From assembly GCF_000744095.1 (NCBI RefSeq), contig NZ_JQLI01000008.1, positions 2,790,001 through 2,854,000 on the forward strand: a stretch of 64,000 nt of DNA, written 5' to 3'. Origin of the DNA: Cupriavidus necator A5-1 (lineage in GTDB: Bacteria > Pseudomonadota > Gammaproteobacteria > Burkholderiales > Burkholderiaceae). Positions 57,269 to 64,000 of this stretch are shown one piece after another (within the stretch, counting starts at the first letter, position 1; every line of letters starts with the position of its first letter). A model generated the notes under the pieces. That model had not been told where the DNA came from. It worked only from the letters and a program-made list of their open reading frames with translations, and searched no databases. The translations under genes were made by a program, and so were the position numbers.

Positions 57269-58243
57269 TCAGTCGACGGTGGCGCCAGACGCCTTGACGA
57301 TCTTCGCCCACTTGTCCATGTCGGACTTCAGCATGGCCGACAGTTGCTGAGGCGTGGCCCGCGGCAGCTCGGCGCCCTGCGCCTTGAGCTTGTCCTGGAC
57401 GGCCTTGTCGTCCAGCACCTTGTCCACGGCCGCCGTCAGCTTGCTGGTGACATCCTTGGGCGTGCCGCGCACGGCGAACAGGCCTACCCAGAGATCCCCG
57501 CTGTAGTTCGGCACGGTTTCACTGATCGCCGGAATATCCGGCGCCGCGCTGGAACGCCTGGCCGAACTGATCCCGAGCGCCTTCAGCTTGCCGGCCTTGA
57601 TGTGCGGCAGCACCGACGGCAGGCTGGCGAAGGCAAGCGGAACCTGGTTGCCCAGCAGGTCATTGAGCGCAGGCCCGATGCCCTTGTACGGCACATGTTC
57701 CAGCGAGATGCCTGCCATGCTGTTCAGCATCTCGCCAAGCAGGTGGTTCAGCGAGCCGTTTCCGGCCGAGGCGTAGCGGAACTCATTCGGCTTGCGCTTT
57801 GCCAGCTCGATCAGTTCCTTCATCGACGATGCCGGGAACGACGGGTTGGCAACCAGCACGTTGGGCACGCTGGCGACCAATGCGATGGGTTCAAAGTCCT
57901 TGACGGGATCGAACGGTATTTTCTTGTACACCGCCGGATTGATCGCCTGGGTACTGCTGATCGTCAGCAGGACGGTGTAGCCGTCGGGGTTGCTCCTGGC
58001 GGCGTACTGGCTGCCGATATTGCCGCCAGCCCCGGGACGGTTGTCGACGATAAACTGCTGGCCGGTCGACTGCGACAGCGCCGCGGCCAGGATGCGCCCG
58101 ACGATGTCGTTGGTCCCGCCCGGCGCCTGTGGCACCACGATCGTGACCGGCTTGGAAGGATAGGCATCGCTGGCGGGCGCTGCCTGGGCAAGGGAAGTGC
58201 CAAATACCAGGCACGCAAGTGCCGTCCGGAACCGTCGTTTCAT
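57269..58243 (-). CDS. Bug/TctC-family receptor of the CoA-lyase cluster
   Basis: A 324-residue receptor: signal MKRRFRTALACLVFGTSLAQ, core YPSKPVTIVVPQAPGGTNDI, VDNRPGAGGNIGSQYAARSN, LEHVPYKGIGPALNDLLGNQ and tail IVKASGATVD. CAGGAGACTCAGT precedes the ATG. It lies between the lyase/CoA-transferase genes and the glycerate genes on the same strand, so it likely imports the substrate of that pathway. Confidence 0.95.
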   Translation of the reverse strand: MKRRFRTALACLVFGTSLAQAAPASDAYPSKPVTIVVPQAPGGTNDIVGRILAAALSQSTGQQFIVDNRPGAGGNIGSQYAARSNPDGYTVLLTISSTQAINPAVYKKIPFDPVKDFEPIALVASVPNVLVANPSFPASSMKELIELAKRKPNEFRYASAGNGSLNHLLGEMLNSMAGISLEHVPYKGIGPALNDLLGNQVPLAFASLPSVLPHIKAGKLKALGISSARRSSAAPDIPAISETVPNYSGDLWVGLFAVRGTPKDVTSKLTAAVDKVLDDKAVQDKLKAQGAELPRATPQQLSAMLKSDMDKWAKIVKASGATVD

Positions 58244-58304
58244 ACTGAGTCTCCTGGGTGGATTCCGGCCATCTGTGGTGGCCGGTTGATTGGGTGATGG
58301 ATGG

Positions 58305-59213
58305 CTACGCGCCGGCTCGACCACGCATGCCGACGACCTTCATCGCCATCCTGATATTGGCGTAGTCGACCAGCTTGCCGTCGAGCTGCACCGCTCCGCG
58401 GCCCTCCCGCTCGGCATCGGCCAGCGCTGCCACCACGCGCTGCGCGGCCTCGAATTCATCATCGGTGGGGGTAAAGGCGCGGTTCGTGCTGTCCAGTTGC
58501 ATCGGGTGAATGACCTGCTTGCCGTCATAGCCGAGCGCCGCGGCTTTCAGCGCGCTGGATTCGGTCAGCCTCGCGTCACGGAAGGCACCGCAAGGCCCGT
58601 CGATCGCACGCAGGCCAAACGCGCGCGCGGCCACCAGGATGCGCATCATCGGATAGGCCCACATATCGAGGGGGGTGTCGGCGTAGCCCTCCGTGGTGCG
58701 CGAGGTCATGGCATAACCCGGATGGGACAGGCCGATTTCCACGCCCTTTGCCCCGATCGATGCGCCAAAATCGCCGACGCCAAAATGCAGGGCTTCGAGA
58801 TTGCCGCCAGCCGCGGCGATCTGCTCGCAGAAGACCAGGCCTTTCGCGGTTTCGATCATCGCCTCGATGGCTACCGTGGTGCCGTCGAGCTGGGCCTGCA
58901 CCTGGGCGATCTCCTGCGCGGACTCGACCTTCGGCAGCAACACGGCATTCAGGCGGCCGCAGCGTTCCACCAGCGCCTGGATCTCCTTGCGCTGCTGCTC
59001 CCCTGCCCCGTTCACGCGCACGACAACTACCTTGTCGCCCCAATCGAGCCCGTTGAGGGCCTCGATAGCGGCCGTCAGCGCGGCGGCTTTCATCGACTCC
59101 GGCACCGCGTCTTCCAGGTCGAGGAAGACGGCATCGGCCCCGGATCGCGCTGCGGAAGCCACCAGCCGATCCTGGTGGGCCGGCACGGCCAGGTAAGTCC
59201 GGGTGACTTTCAT
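58305..59213 (-). CDS. HpcH/HpaI-CitE-family CoA lyase
   Basis: A 302-residue lyase of the CitE/malyl-CoA lyase type: RTYLAVPAHQDRLVASAARS, GADAVFLDLEDAVPESMKAA (Mg-binding region), LLPKVESAQEIAQVQ, TVAIEAMIETAKGLVFCEQI and the C-terminal DGKQVIHPMQLDSTNRAFTP. Members split beta-hydroxyacyl-CoAs such as malyl-CoA or citramalyl-CoA into an acyl-CoA and a 2-oxo acid. The start overlaps the CoA-transferase stop (ATGA), so the two act in sequence. Confidence 0.93.
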   Translation of the reverse strand: MKVTRTYLAVPAHQDRLVASAARSGADAVFLDLEDAVPESMKAAALTAAIEALNGLDWGDKVVVVRVNGAGEQQRKEIQALVERCGRLNAVLLPKVESAQEIAQVQAQLDGTTVAIEAMIETAKGLVFCEQIAAAGGNLEALHFGVGDFGASIGAKGVEIGLSHPGYAMTSRTTEGYADTPLDMWAYPMMRILVAARAFGLRAIDGPCGAFRDARLTESSALKAAALGYDGKQVIHPMQLDSTNRAFTPTDDEFEAAQRVVAALADAEREGRGAVQLDGKLVDYANIRMAMKVVGMRGRAGA

Positions 59214-60400
59214 TGTGCGCTCCCATATGCGCGGGCATTCGTCCCACCCGGTTGCGCCGCTTCCAGGCCAAGTTCGGCAAGTACCGCACCGGTATGTTCG
59301 CCGATCGCCGGGACGGGTCCCATGACCGGTTCGATCCCATCAATGATGAGGGGCGGCTTGAAGACATGGAGCGGCCCGACCGGGCTGGAAACTTCCTGAA
59401 CCCGCCCGCGCTCGTGCAATTGCGGATGCTGCAGGAACTCGGCCACGTCATTCAGGCTGGCGTTCGCGATAGACGCCGCTTCCAGCTTCTCTGCGACCTC
59501 GGCGCTCGACCATCCGGCAAACCGGTCGGTGATGATGGCCTCGAGCGCCTCATGGTTGGCAAGGCGCTGCGGGTTGGCGCTGAAACGGGGGTCCGAAGCC
59601 AGCGCTTGATCCTCCAGCACGCGCGCGCAGAATGCCTGCCATTCGCGCTCGTTCTGGATGCCGAAGAACACCGCCTTGCCGTCGCCCGCCTTGAAGGGGC
59701 CGTACGGTGCGATAGTGGCGTGGCGCGCGCCCGCGCGCGCAAGCGGCGTGCCGCTGTCGCGCGTGTAGTAGGCGGGGTAGCTCATCCATTCCGCCATGCT
59801 GTCGAACAGCGAGACTTCGAACGCCGTGCCGCTGCCGGTGCGCTCGCGCCGGTACAACGCCATCAGGATCCCGTTCAAGGCATACATGCCGGTCGCGATA
59901 TCGACGATGGAGAGCCCGCATTTGGCCTGCGCCTCGGGCGTGCCGTTGATCGACAGGAAGCCGGTCTCGCACTGGACCAGTAGGTCATAGGCCTTCTTGT
60001 TGCGGAACGGTCCGGTCGAGCCGTAGCCGGAGATATCGCAGGCAATCAGGGCCGGGTGACGCGCCACCAGACTTTTGGCGTCCAGGCCGAGCTTGCGGGC
60101 CGCTCCGGGCGCCAGGTTCTGCAGGAAGACATCGGCCTTGCCGAGCAGGGCATCCAGCGCGCGCCGGCCTTCCTCGGTCTTGATGTCGAGGGCCACGCTT
60201 TCCTTGGTGCGGTTGACCCATACGAACTGGCTCGACATGCCTTGCATGACCTTGTCGTATCCCCGGGCAAAATCGCCGGAACCCGGGCGCTCGACCTTGA
60301 TGACACGTGCGCCCCAGTCCGCGAGGTGGCGCGTGGCCAGAGGGGCCGCAATGGCCTGCTCCAGCGCTACTACGGTGATACCGGTCAGGGGGAGATTCAT
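59210..60400 (-). CDS. CaiB/BaiF-family (class III) CoA transferase
   Basis: A 396-residue family III CoA transferase: ITVVALEQAIAAPLATRHLA, ADWGARVIKVERPGSGDFAR, and CDISGYGSTGPFRNKKAYDL, in which the aspartate is the catalytic residue that forms the acyl anhydride. It activates an organic acid with CoA from a donor such as succinyl-CoA. Directly upstream of the lyase gene with a 4-base overlap. First gene of the operon running to the TctC gene. Confidence 0.94.
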   Translation of the reverse strand: MNLPLTGITVVALEQAIAAPLATRHLADWGARVIKVERPGSGDFARGYDKVMQGMSSQFVWVNRTKESVALDIKTEEGRRALDALLGKADVFLQNLAPGAARKLGLDAKSLVARHPALIACDISGYGSTGPFRNKKAYDLLVQCETGFLSINGTPEAQAKCGLSIVDIATGMYALNGILMALYRRERTGSGTAFEVSLFDSMAEWMSYPAYYTRDSGTPLARAGARHATIAPYGPFKAGDGKAVFFGIQNEREWQAFCARVLEDQALASDPRFSANPQRLANHEALEAIITDRFAGWSSAEVAEKLEAASIANASLNDVAEFLQHPQLHERGRVQEVSSPVGPLHVFKPPLIIDGIEPVMGPVPAIGEHTGAVLAELGLEAAQPGGTNARAYGSAQ

Positions 60401-60505
60401 GGGACGCCAGCCGTTTCGTTGCTCGAGTAGCTAGTGTCCGCAACTGTGGCGCGGCCGTAAATTATTGGATTTCGATGGCGGCCGTTCCTGATTGTGATGG
60501 CCGGC

Positions 60506-61405
60506 TCAGGCGGACGCTGCGCCGGACGGCGACAGGCCCTCGACGAAGAGCTGCGCGGCGCGCGGCAGCTCGGCAAAGTCCCGATATCCGACCAGCATTG
60601 CCAGCGAGGCCCAGTCATCCAGCAGGGGTACGACATGGAGCCCACCGCTGTTGTGCTGCGCAGCAACCGTCACGTCGGACATGATGCCAAGCCCCACGCC
60701 CGCAGACACCATGGTCCGCATGGCGTCGAAACTCGTGACCTGCAACCGTGTCCGGATCGACCTCTGCAGCGCAGCCGCGCCCTGCTCCGCCAGCCGGTAG
60801 AGCATGCTGCCCTCATGGAAGGCGACGTGATCGTAGTCCAGGGTATCGCCGAAGAAAACTCCGGATTTGCCTGCCAGCGGGTGGCCGGCAGGCACCACCA
60901 CCACAAGCCGGGCAGAACGGTAAGGCACCGTTGCCAACCCCGCATGCGGGGTATCGGCCCAGAACAGGCCGACGTCAGCCAGTCCGTCCTTCAGCGACCG
61001 CACGATGTACGGGCTGCTCCATTCCTCCAGGCGGACTTCCACCTCCGGGTAGCGCCGCAGGAACGCCGGCAGATCGCTGCCGAGGAAGCCGACGATCGAC
61101 GTACTGTTGGCGAAGACGCGCACGTCGCCTTTGGTGCCCTCGTTGTAACGGCTCATGTCCGCGCGCAGCCGGCCCAACAGATCGACGATGCCTTTGGCGT
61201 ACGCCACCAGCTCTAGGCCGGCCGCGGTCGGGCGCACCCCACCGCTGTGCCGGTCAAGAAGGCGTGCGGACAGCACGTCCTCCAGGTCACTGATGCGCTT
61301 GCTGACTGCAGAGGCGGCCATGAAATGCCGCTCTGCCGCCCGCGCGAGGCTCCGTTCTTCCACGACCGTCAGGAAAATGGTCAGGGTGGTGGGATCGATA
61401 CGCAC
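60506..61405 (-). CDS. LysR-family regulator of the CoA-lyase cluster
   Basis: A 299-residue LysR: RIDPTTLTIFLTVVEERSLA, FMAASAVSKRISDLEDVLSA, then a typical effector domain (VRVFANSTSIVGFLGSDLPA). The start is taken as GTG 61405, where homology begins; the ribosome-binding site is weak. It is upstream of the CoA transferase gene on the same strand, 105 bases away, and is likely its regulator. Confidence 0.9.
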   Translation of the reverse strand: MRIDPTTLTIFLTVVEERSLARAAERHFMAASAVSKRISDLEDVLSARLLDRHSGGVRPTAAGLELVAYAKGIVDLLGRLRADMSRYNEGTKGDVRVFANSTSIVGFLGSDLPAFLRRYPEVEVRLEEWSSPYIVRSLKDGLADVGLFWADTPHAGLATVPYRSARLVVVVPAGHPLAGKSGVFFGDTLDYDHVAFHEGSMLYRLAEQGAAALQRSIRTRLQVTSFDAMRTMVSAGVGLGIMSDVTVAAQHNSGGLHVVPLLDDWASLAMLVGYRDFAELPRAAQLFVEGLSPSGAASA

Positions 61406-61506
61406 TGTGAATGCCCGGTGATAGATGGGTTGGTAAGCAGCCAGCGCAGAGGATAAACCATGGAGGGCCATATCGTGGGCTGGCCGCAGGACCCCTGCGC
61501 TTTGGC

Positions 61507-62247
61507 CTACTCGGCCTTCGCCGCCCCATCGCGTCGCAACGCGAAACCGTATTCGAAGCGATCGCCGGGATGAACGCTCAAGGTGATCTGCAGCACATCA
61601 CCGGTCTGGTCGAAGTAGTGCCGGCAGATCTCCAACGCGGCGGACTGGGGCGCTACGGCGAGCTCACGGGCCTTGTCGTCGGGCATCAGGACTGCGCGGA
61701 TGGCCTGTCGTACCTCCACGATAAAGCGGCCGCATTGTTCCTCGATCATGTCGCAAATCAGGCCGTGCGCCTGACGGACTTTGCGGCGTATCGCCTGACC
61801 GATCGACGGCTCCAGATAGACATCGGTCCAGCAGATGGCCCGCCCTTTGGGCCCGGGCTCGGTTCGTAGCATCTGCACTTTCAACCAGCGCTGACCTGGG
61901 CGGCAGCCCAGGCGATGCGCCAGGGCATCGTCGCAGACCACCTCGCTGATCGTCCGGACATGCCGTTCGGTTTCGGCGGCGTATTGCACCAGGTCGCTGA
62001 CTGTCATCACCGACCCTGCGTAGTTCGTGGTTGGCTGCGCGCTCTCGACCCTGGTGCCGGCGCGCCGGCGCCGCGAGATCAGGCCAAGATTCTCCACCAC
62101 GGTCAGCGCCGACCGGATCGTGGCGCGACTGACTTCGTACTGGCCAGCCAGTTCCACTTCGCTGGGAAGCTGCGATCCCACTGCAATCCTGCCGGAGGAG
62201 ATGTCACCGACGATCTTCCTCGCCACTTCCGCGTAGCGTGCCCCCAT
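61507..62247 (-). CDS. GntR-family regulator with UTRA domain (HutC subfamily)
   Basis: A 246-residue repressor: winged helix YAEVARKIVGDISSGRIAVG, LPSEVELAGQYEVSRATIRS, ALTVVENLGLISRRRRAGTR, then a UTRA effector domain ending in SVHPGDRFEYGFALRRD. Divergent from the TctC gene at 62398; the interval has two tandem palindromes that are probably its operators. It is presumably released by the acid taken up by TctC or by a breakdown product. Confidence 0.93.
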   Translation of the reverse strand: MGARYAEVARKIVGDISSGRIAVGSQLPSEVELAGQYEVSRATIRSALTVVENLGLISRRRRAGTRVESAQPTTNYAGSVMTVSDLVQYAAETERHVRTISEVVCDDALAHRLGCRPGQRWLKVQMLRTEPGPKGRAICWTDVYLEPSIGQAIRRKVRQAHGLICDMIEEQCGRFIVEVRQAIRAVLMPDDKARELAVAPQSAALEICRHYFDQTGDVLQITLSVHPGDRFEYGFALRRDGAAKAE

Positions 62248-62319
62248 AACTTCCCTTGCCGATCGAATCCTGTTCAGACGGGTCAATTGTACTTGACCAG
62301 GCCGCGACTCAAACTTATA

Positions 62320-62351
62320 TTGGTACGCACCAATCAATTGGTACGTACCAA
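62320..62351. promoter_or_regulatory. Tandem GntR operators
   Basis: TTGGTACGCACCAA (62320-62333, one mismatch) and TTGGTACGTACCAA (62338-62351, perfect palindrome), with centres 18 bp apart, between the divergent GntR and TctC genes. The GGTAC-N-GTACC form suits a HutC-type GntR dimer at each site. A weaker GGTCAA-N6-TTGACC repeat at 62281-62298 lies closer to gntR. Confidence 0.8.
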
Positions 62352-62397
62352 TGAAGACCGAGACACACCTGCCCAAGTGCAGGACTGGAGACACGTG

Positions 62398-63378
62398 ATG
62401 AGAGGATTGAAAAGCCTGGGCCTGCTGACTTTAGCTGCGACATGCCTGGCAGTCGCCGCCCCGGGCCTGGCGCTCGCCGACAGCTACCCGAGCAAGCCGG
62501 TACGGATCGTCGTGCCATTCCCCGCCGGACAATCCGGCGACATCCTCGCGCGGCTGATCGGCGAACAGCTCACCAAGTCCCTTGGCAAGGGCTTCGTCAT
62601 CGAAAACCGGCCCGGAGCCGGCGGCACGCTCGGCGCCGACGTCGCGGCCAAAGCGGCACCGGATGGCTACACCCTGGTGCTGGTCAGCAATGGGCCCTAC
62701 GCGATTGCCCCGGCGATGTATCCACGCCTGCCCTACAGCCCGGCACGTGATCTCGCCCCCGTGGCTCGCCTCGGCAACACGCCGCAGGTGTTGCTCGCCA
62801 ATCCGTCCGCCGGATTCTCCACCGTCAAGGAGTTCGTTGCGAAGGCAGGCAAAGGCGACCTGAACTACGCGTCGTCCGGCAATGGCTCGACCCAGCACCT
62901 CACCATGGAGTTGTTCCGCACGACCACCGGCATCAAGCTGAACCACGTGCCCTTCAAAGGCGCGGCTGAGGCGCAGACGCAGGTGATCGGCGGCCAGATT
63001 CCCATCCTGGTCGATTCCGTCCCCTCGGCACTTCAGCAGATCAAGGCAAGCAAGCTCAAAGCGATTGCCGTGACTTCAGCGCAGCGCTCGCCTTTCCTGC
63101 CGGGCATCCCCACCGTCGCGGAACAGGGCTATCCCGGCTTCGAGGCGATTGGCTGGTTCGGCGTCGCCGCCCCTGCGCAGACACCGGTGGAGATCCTGGA
63201 TCAGCTGAATGCCGCCATCCGCAAGGCTTTGGCCGATCCCGCGCTGCGTCAGCGCTTCGAACAACTGGCCGTCACACCGGCGGGAGATGAAACCCGCGCC
63301 CAGTTCGCCGCGTTCCTGAACCACGAGATTGCGAAATGGGGAAAGGTGGTCAAGGACTCCGGTGCCACTGTCGACTGA
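62398..63378 (+). CDS. Bug/TctC-family receptor of the GntR module
   Basis: A 326-residue receptor: signal MRGLKSLGLLTLAATCLAVA, core YPSKPVRIVVPFPAGQSGDI (a glutamine-serine replaces the usual GG), VIENRPGAGGTLGADVAAKA, LNHVPFKGAAEAQTQVIGGQ and tail VVKDSGATVD. ATG 62398 follows GGAGACACGTG. Controlled most likely by the GntR repressor through the tandem operators and co-transcribed with the enolase-superfamily gene 64 bases downstream. Confidence 0.95.
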   Translation: MRGLKSLGLLTLAATCLAVAAPGLALADSYPSKPVRIVVPFPAGQSGDILARLIGEQLTKSLGKGFVIENRPGAGGTLGADVAAKAAPDGYTLVLVSNGPYAIAPAMYPRLPYSPARDLAPVARLGNTPQVLLANPSAGFSTVKEFVAKAGKGDLNYASSGNGSTQHLTMELFRTTTGIKLNHVPFKGAAEAQTQVIGGQIPILVDSVPSALQQIKASKLKAIAVTSAQRSPFLPGIPTVAEQGYPGFEAIGWFGVAAPAQTPVEILDQLNAAIRKALADPALRQRFEQLAVTPAGDETRAQFAAFLNHEIAKWGKVVKDSGATVD

Positions 63379-63442
63379 CGCCTGCGCAAGCATTCAGCGC
63401 CCCCTCCCCCGGGGCCTCTTCAAGCCACTAGTACAGGTACTC

Positions 63443-64000
63443 ATGCGCATCACCCGTATTCTTGAAACGACCGTGCCACTCGCGGGCAATATCGCTAACG
63501 CGCTGGTCAACTTCTCCGAGCACACCATCTCGCTGGTGGCGGTGCAATCAGATGTCATCCGAAACGGAAAGGCCGTGACCGGGGTGGCCTTCAACTCGAT
63601 CGGGCGTTTCGGCCAGGGGGGCATCCTGAGGGAGCGCATGATCCCTCGCGTCTTGGCGGCCGCCCCGCAGACGTTGCTGACAGCGGATGGCAAGCAATTT
63701 GATGCGTCGCAGGTGCTGGCTGCCGCGCTACGCAATGAAAAGCCCGGCGGGCATGGCGACCGCGCGAGTGCCGCGGCAGCGATTGAACTGGCCATCTGGG
63801 ACCTGAACGCCAAGCTCAATGACGAGCCCGCCTATCAGACAATCGCCCGGCATTATGGCCGCACCGTCACGGACAAGCGCGCTGCGGTCTATGCCGCGGG
63901 AGGCTACTACTATCCGGACGCCAGCCTTGATCGCCTGAAAGCCGAACTGAAGGCTTACCAGGAAATGGGCTTCGAAGCCTTCAAGATGAAGATCGGCGGC
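63443..64000 (+). CDS. Enolase-superfamily enzyme (mandelate racemase/muconate-lactonising type), cut by the window end
   Basis: The first 186 codons of a gene that runs off the window. MRITRILETTVPLAGNIANA starts the capping domain; ERMIPRVLAA and AAIELAIWDLNAKLNDEPAY are typical of the family, and the last visible residues FKMKIGG carry the K-x-K motif that holds the catalytic base in the mandelate racemase subgroup. It acts on a carboxylate by alpha-proton abstraction (dehydration or epimerisation of an acid sugar, or cycloisomerisation). Together with TctC and GntR it forms an acid-sugar-like catabolic module. Confidence 0.9.
   Translation, partial: MRITRILETTVPLAGNIANALVNFSEHTISLVAVQSDVIRNGKAVTGVAFNSIGRFGQGGILRERMIPRVLAAAPQTLLTADGKQFDASQVLAAALRNEKPGGHGDRASAAAAIELAIWDLNAKLNDEPAYQTIARHYGRTVTDKRAAVYAAGGYYYPDASLDRLKAELKAYQEMGFEAFKMKIGG

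Overview
The window reads as chromosomal DNA of a GC-rich betaproteobacterium of the Cupriavidus/Ralstonia group (Burkholderiales). The grounds are six complete orphan tripartite-tricarboxylate receptors (Bug/TctC) with no TctA/TctB membrane genes, six complete LysR regulators mostly beside catabolic genes, a PQQ alcohol-oxidation locus of the pedF/exaA type, a phasin-like protein and an HU protein with a lysine/alanine tail. The genus is inferred from gene content, not from a marker gene.

Layout. 0-2.2 kb: VOC protein, MazEF-type toxin-antitoxin pair, orphan MetQ-like lipoprotein-family receptor. 2.2-5.8 kb: two tRNA-Leu(CAG) genes, each followed by a terminator, a 107-109 nt structured element that starts like the tRNA acceptor strand and ends in a copy of the tRNA 3' end, and a second terminator; between them lie a ModA-like receptor and a divergent TctC/LysR pair. 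5.8-9.7 kb: small hypothetical, two envelope hydrolases, a TauE/SafE permease. 9.7-18 kb, all on the minus strand: an operon for an SdhBCDA-like complex, a two-subunit class I fumarase-type hydratase and an amidohydrolase, followed by a LysR and a TctC. 18-23.4 kb: LysR/mmsA, PepSY and cytochrome b561, phasin-like protein, HU. 23.4-43.6 kb: PQQ locus with pedF, an AcoR-type sigma54 activator, pqqABCDE, cytochrome c, quinoprotein alcohol dehydrogenase, ABC transporter parts, beta-propeller, TctC, two-component system and TonB receptor. 43.6-48.3 kb: LysR with aldolase, porin and TctC. 48.3-53.4 kb: accessory stretch with a broken TIGR02391-like gene, a QQGG-repeat protein, a LysR/aldehyde dehydrogenase pair and an ISL3 transposase tail. 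53.4-61.4 kb: hydroxypyruvate reductase, pyruvate kinase, glycerate kinase, TctC, CitE-type lyase, CaiB-type CoA transferase and LysR. 61.5-64 kb: GntR with tandem operators, TctC and an enolase-superfamily enzyme cut by the window end.

How the genes work together. The window is mainly a set of organic-acid and alcohol catabolic modules, each with its own regulator. In the PQQ locus, the cofactor genes, the dehydrogenase, its cytochromes and transport genes seem to be joined by five sigma54-type -24/-12 promoters with identical spacing, which fits the sigma54 activator encoded in the same locus. The 9.7-18 kb operon lines up as oxidation, hydration and hydrolysis of a dicarboxylate-like substrate. 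The 53-61 kb cluster links CoA activation and C-C cleavage to the glycerate-to-pyruvate route.

The least explained item is the pair of tRNA-Leu-linked structured elements: their arms differ in sequence but keep pairing, so they look like a conserved RNA and not decayed tRNA copies.
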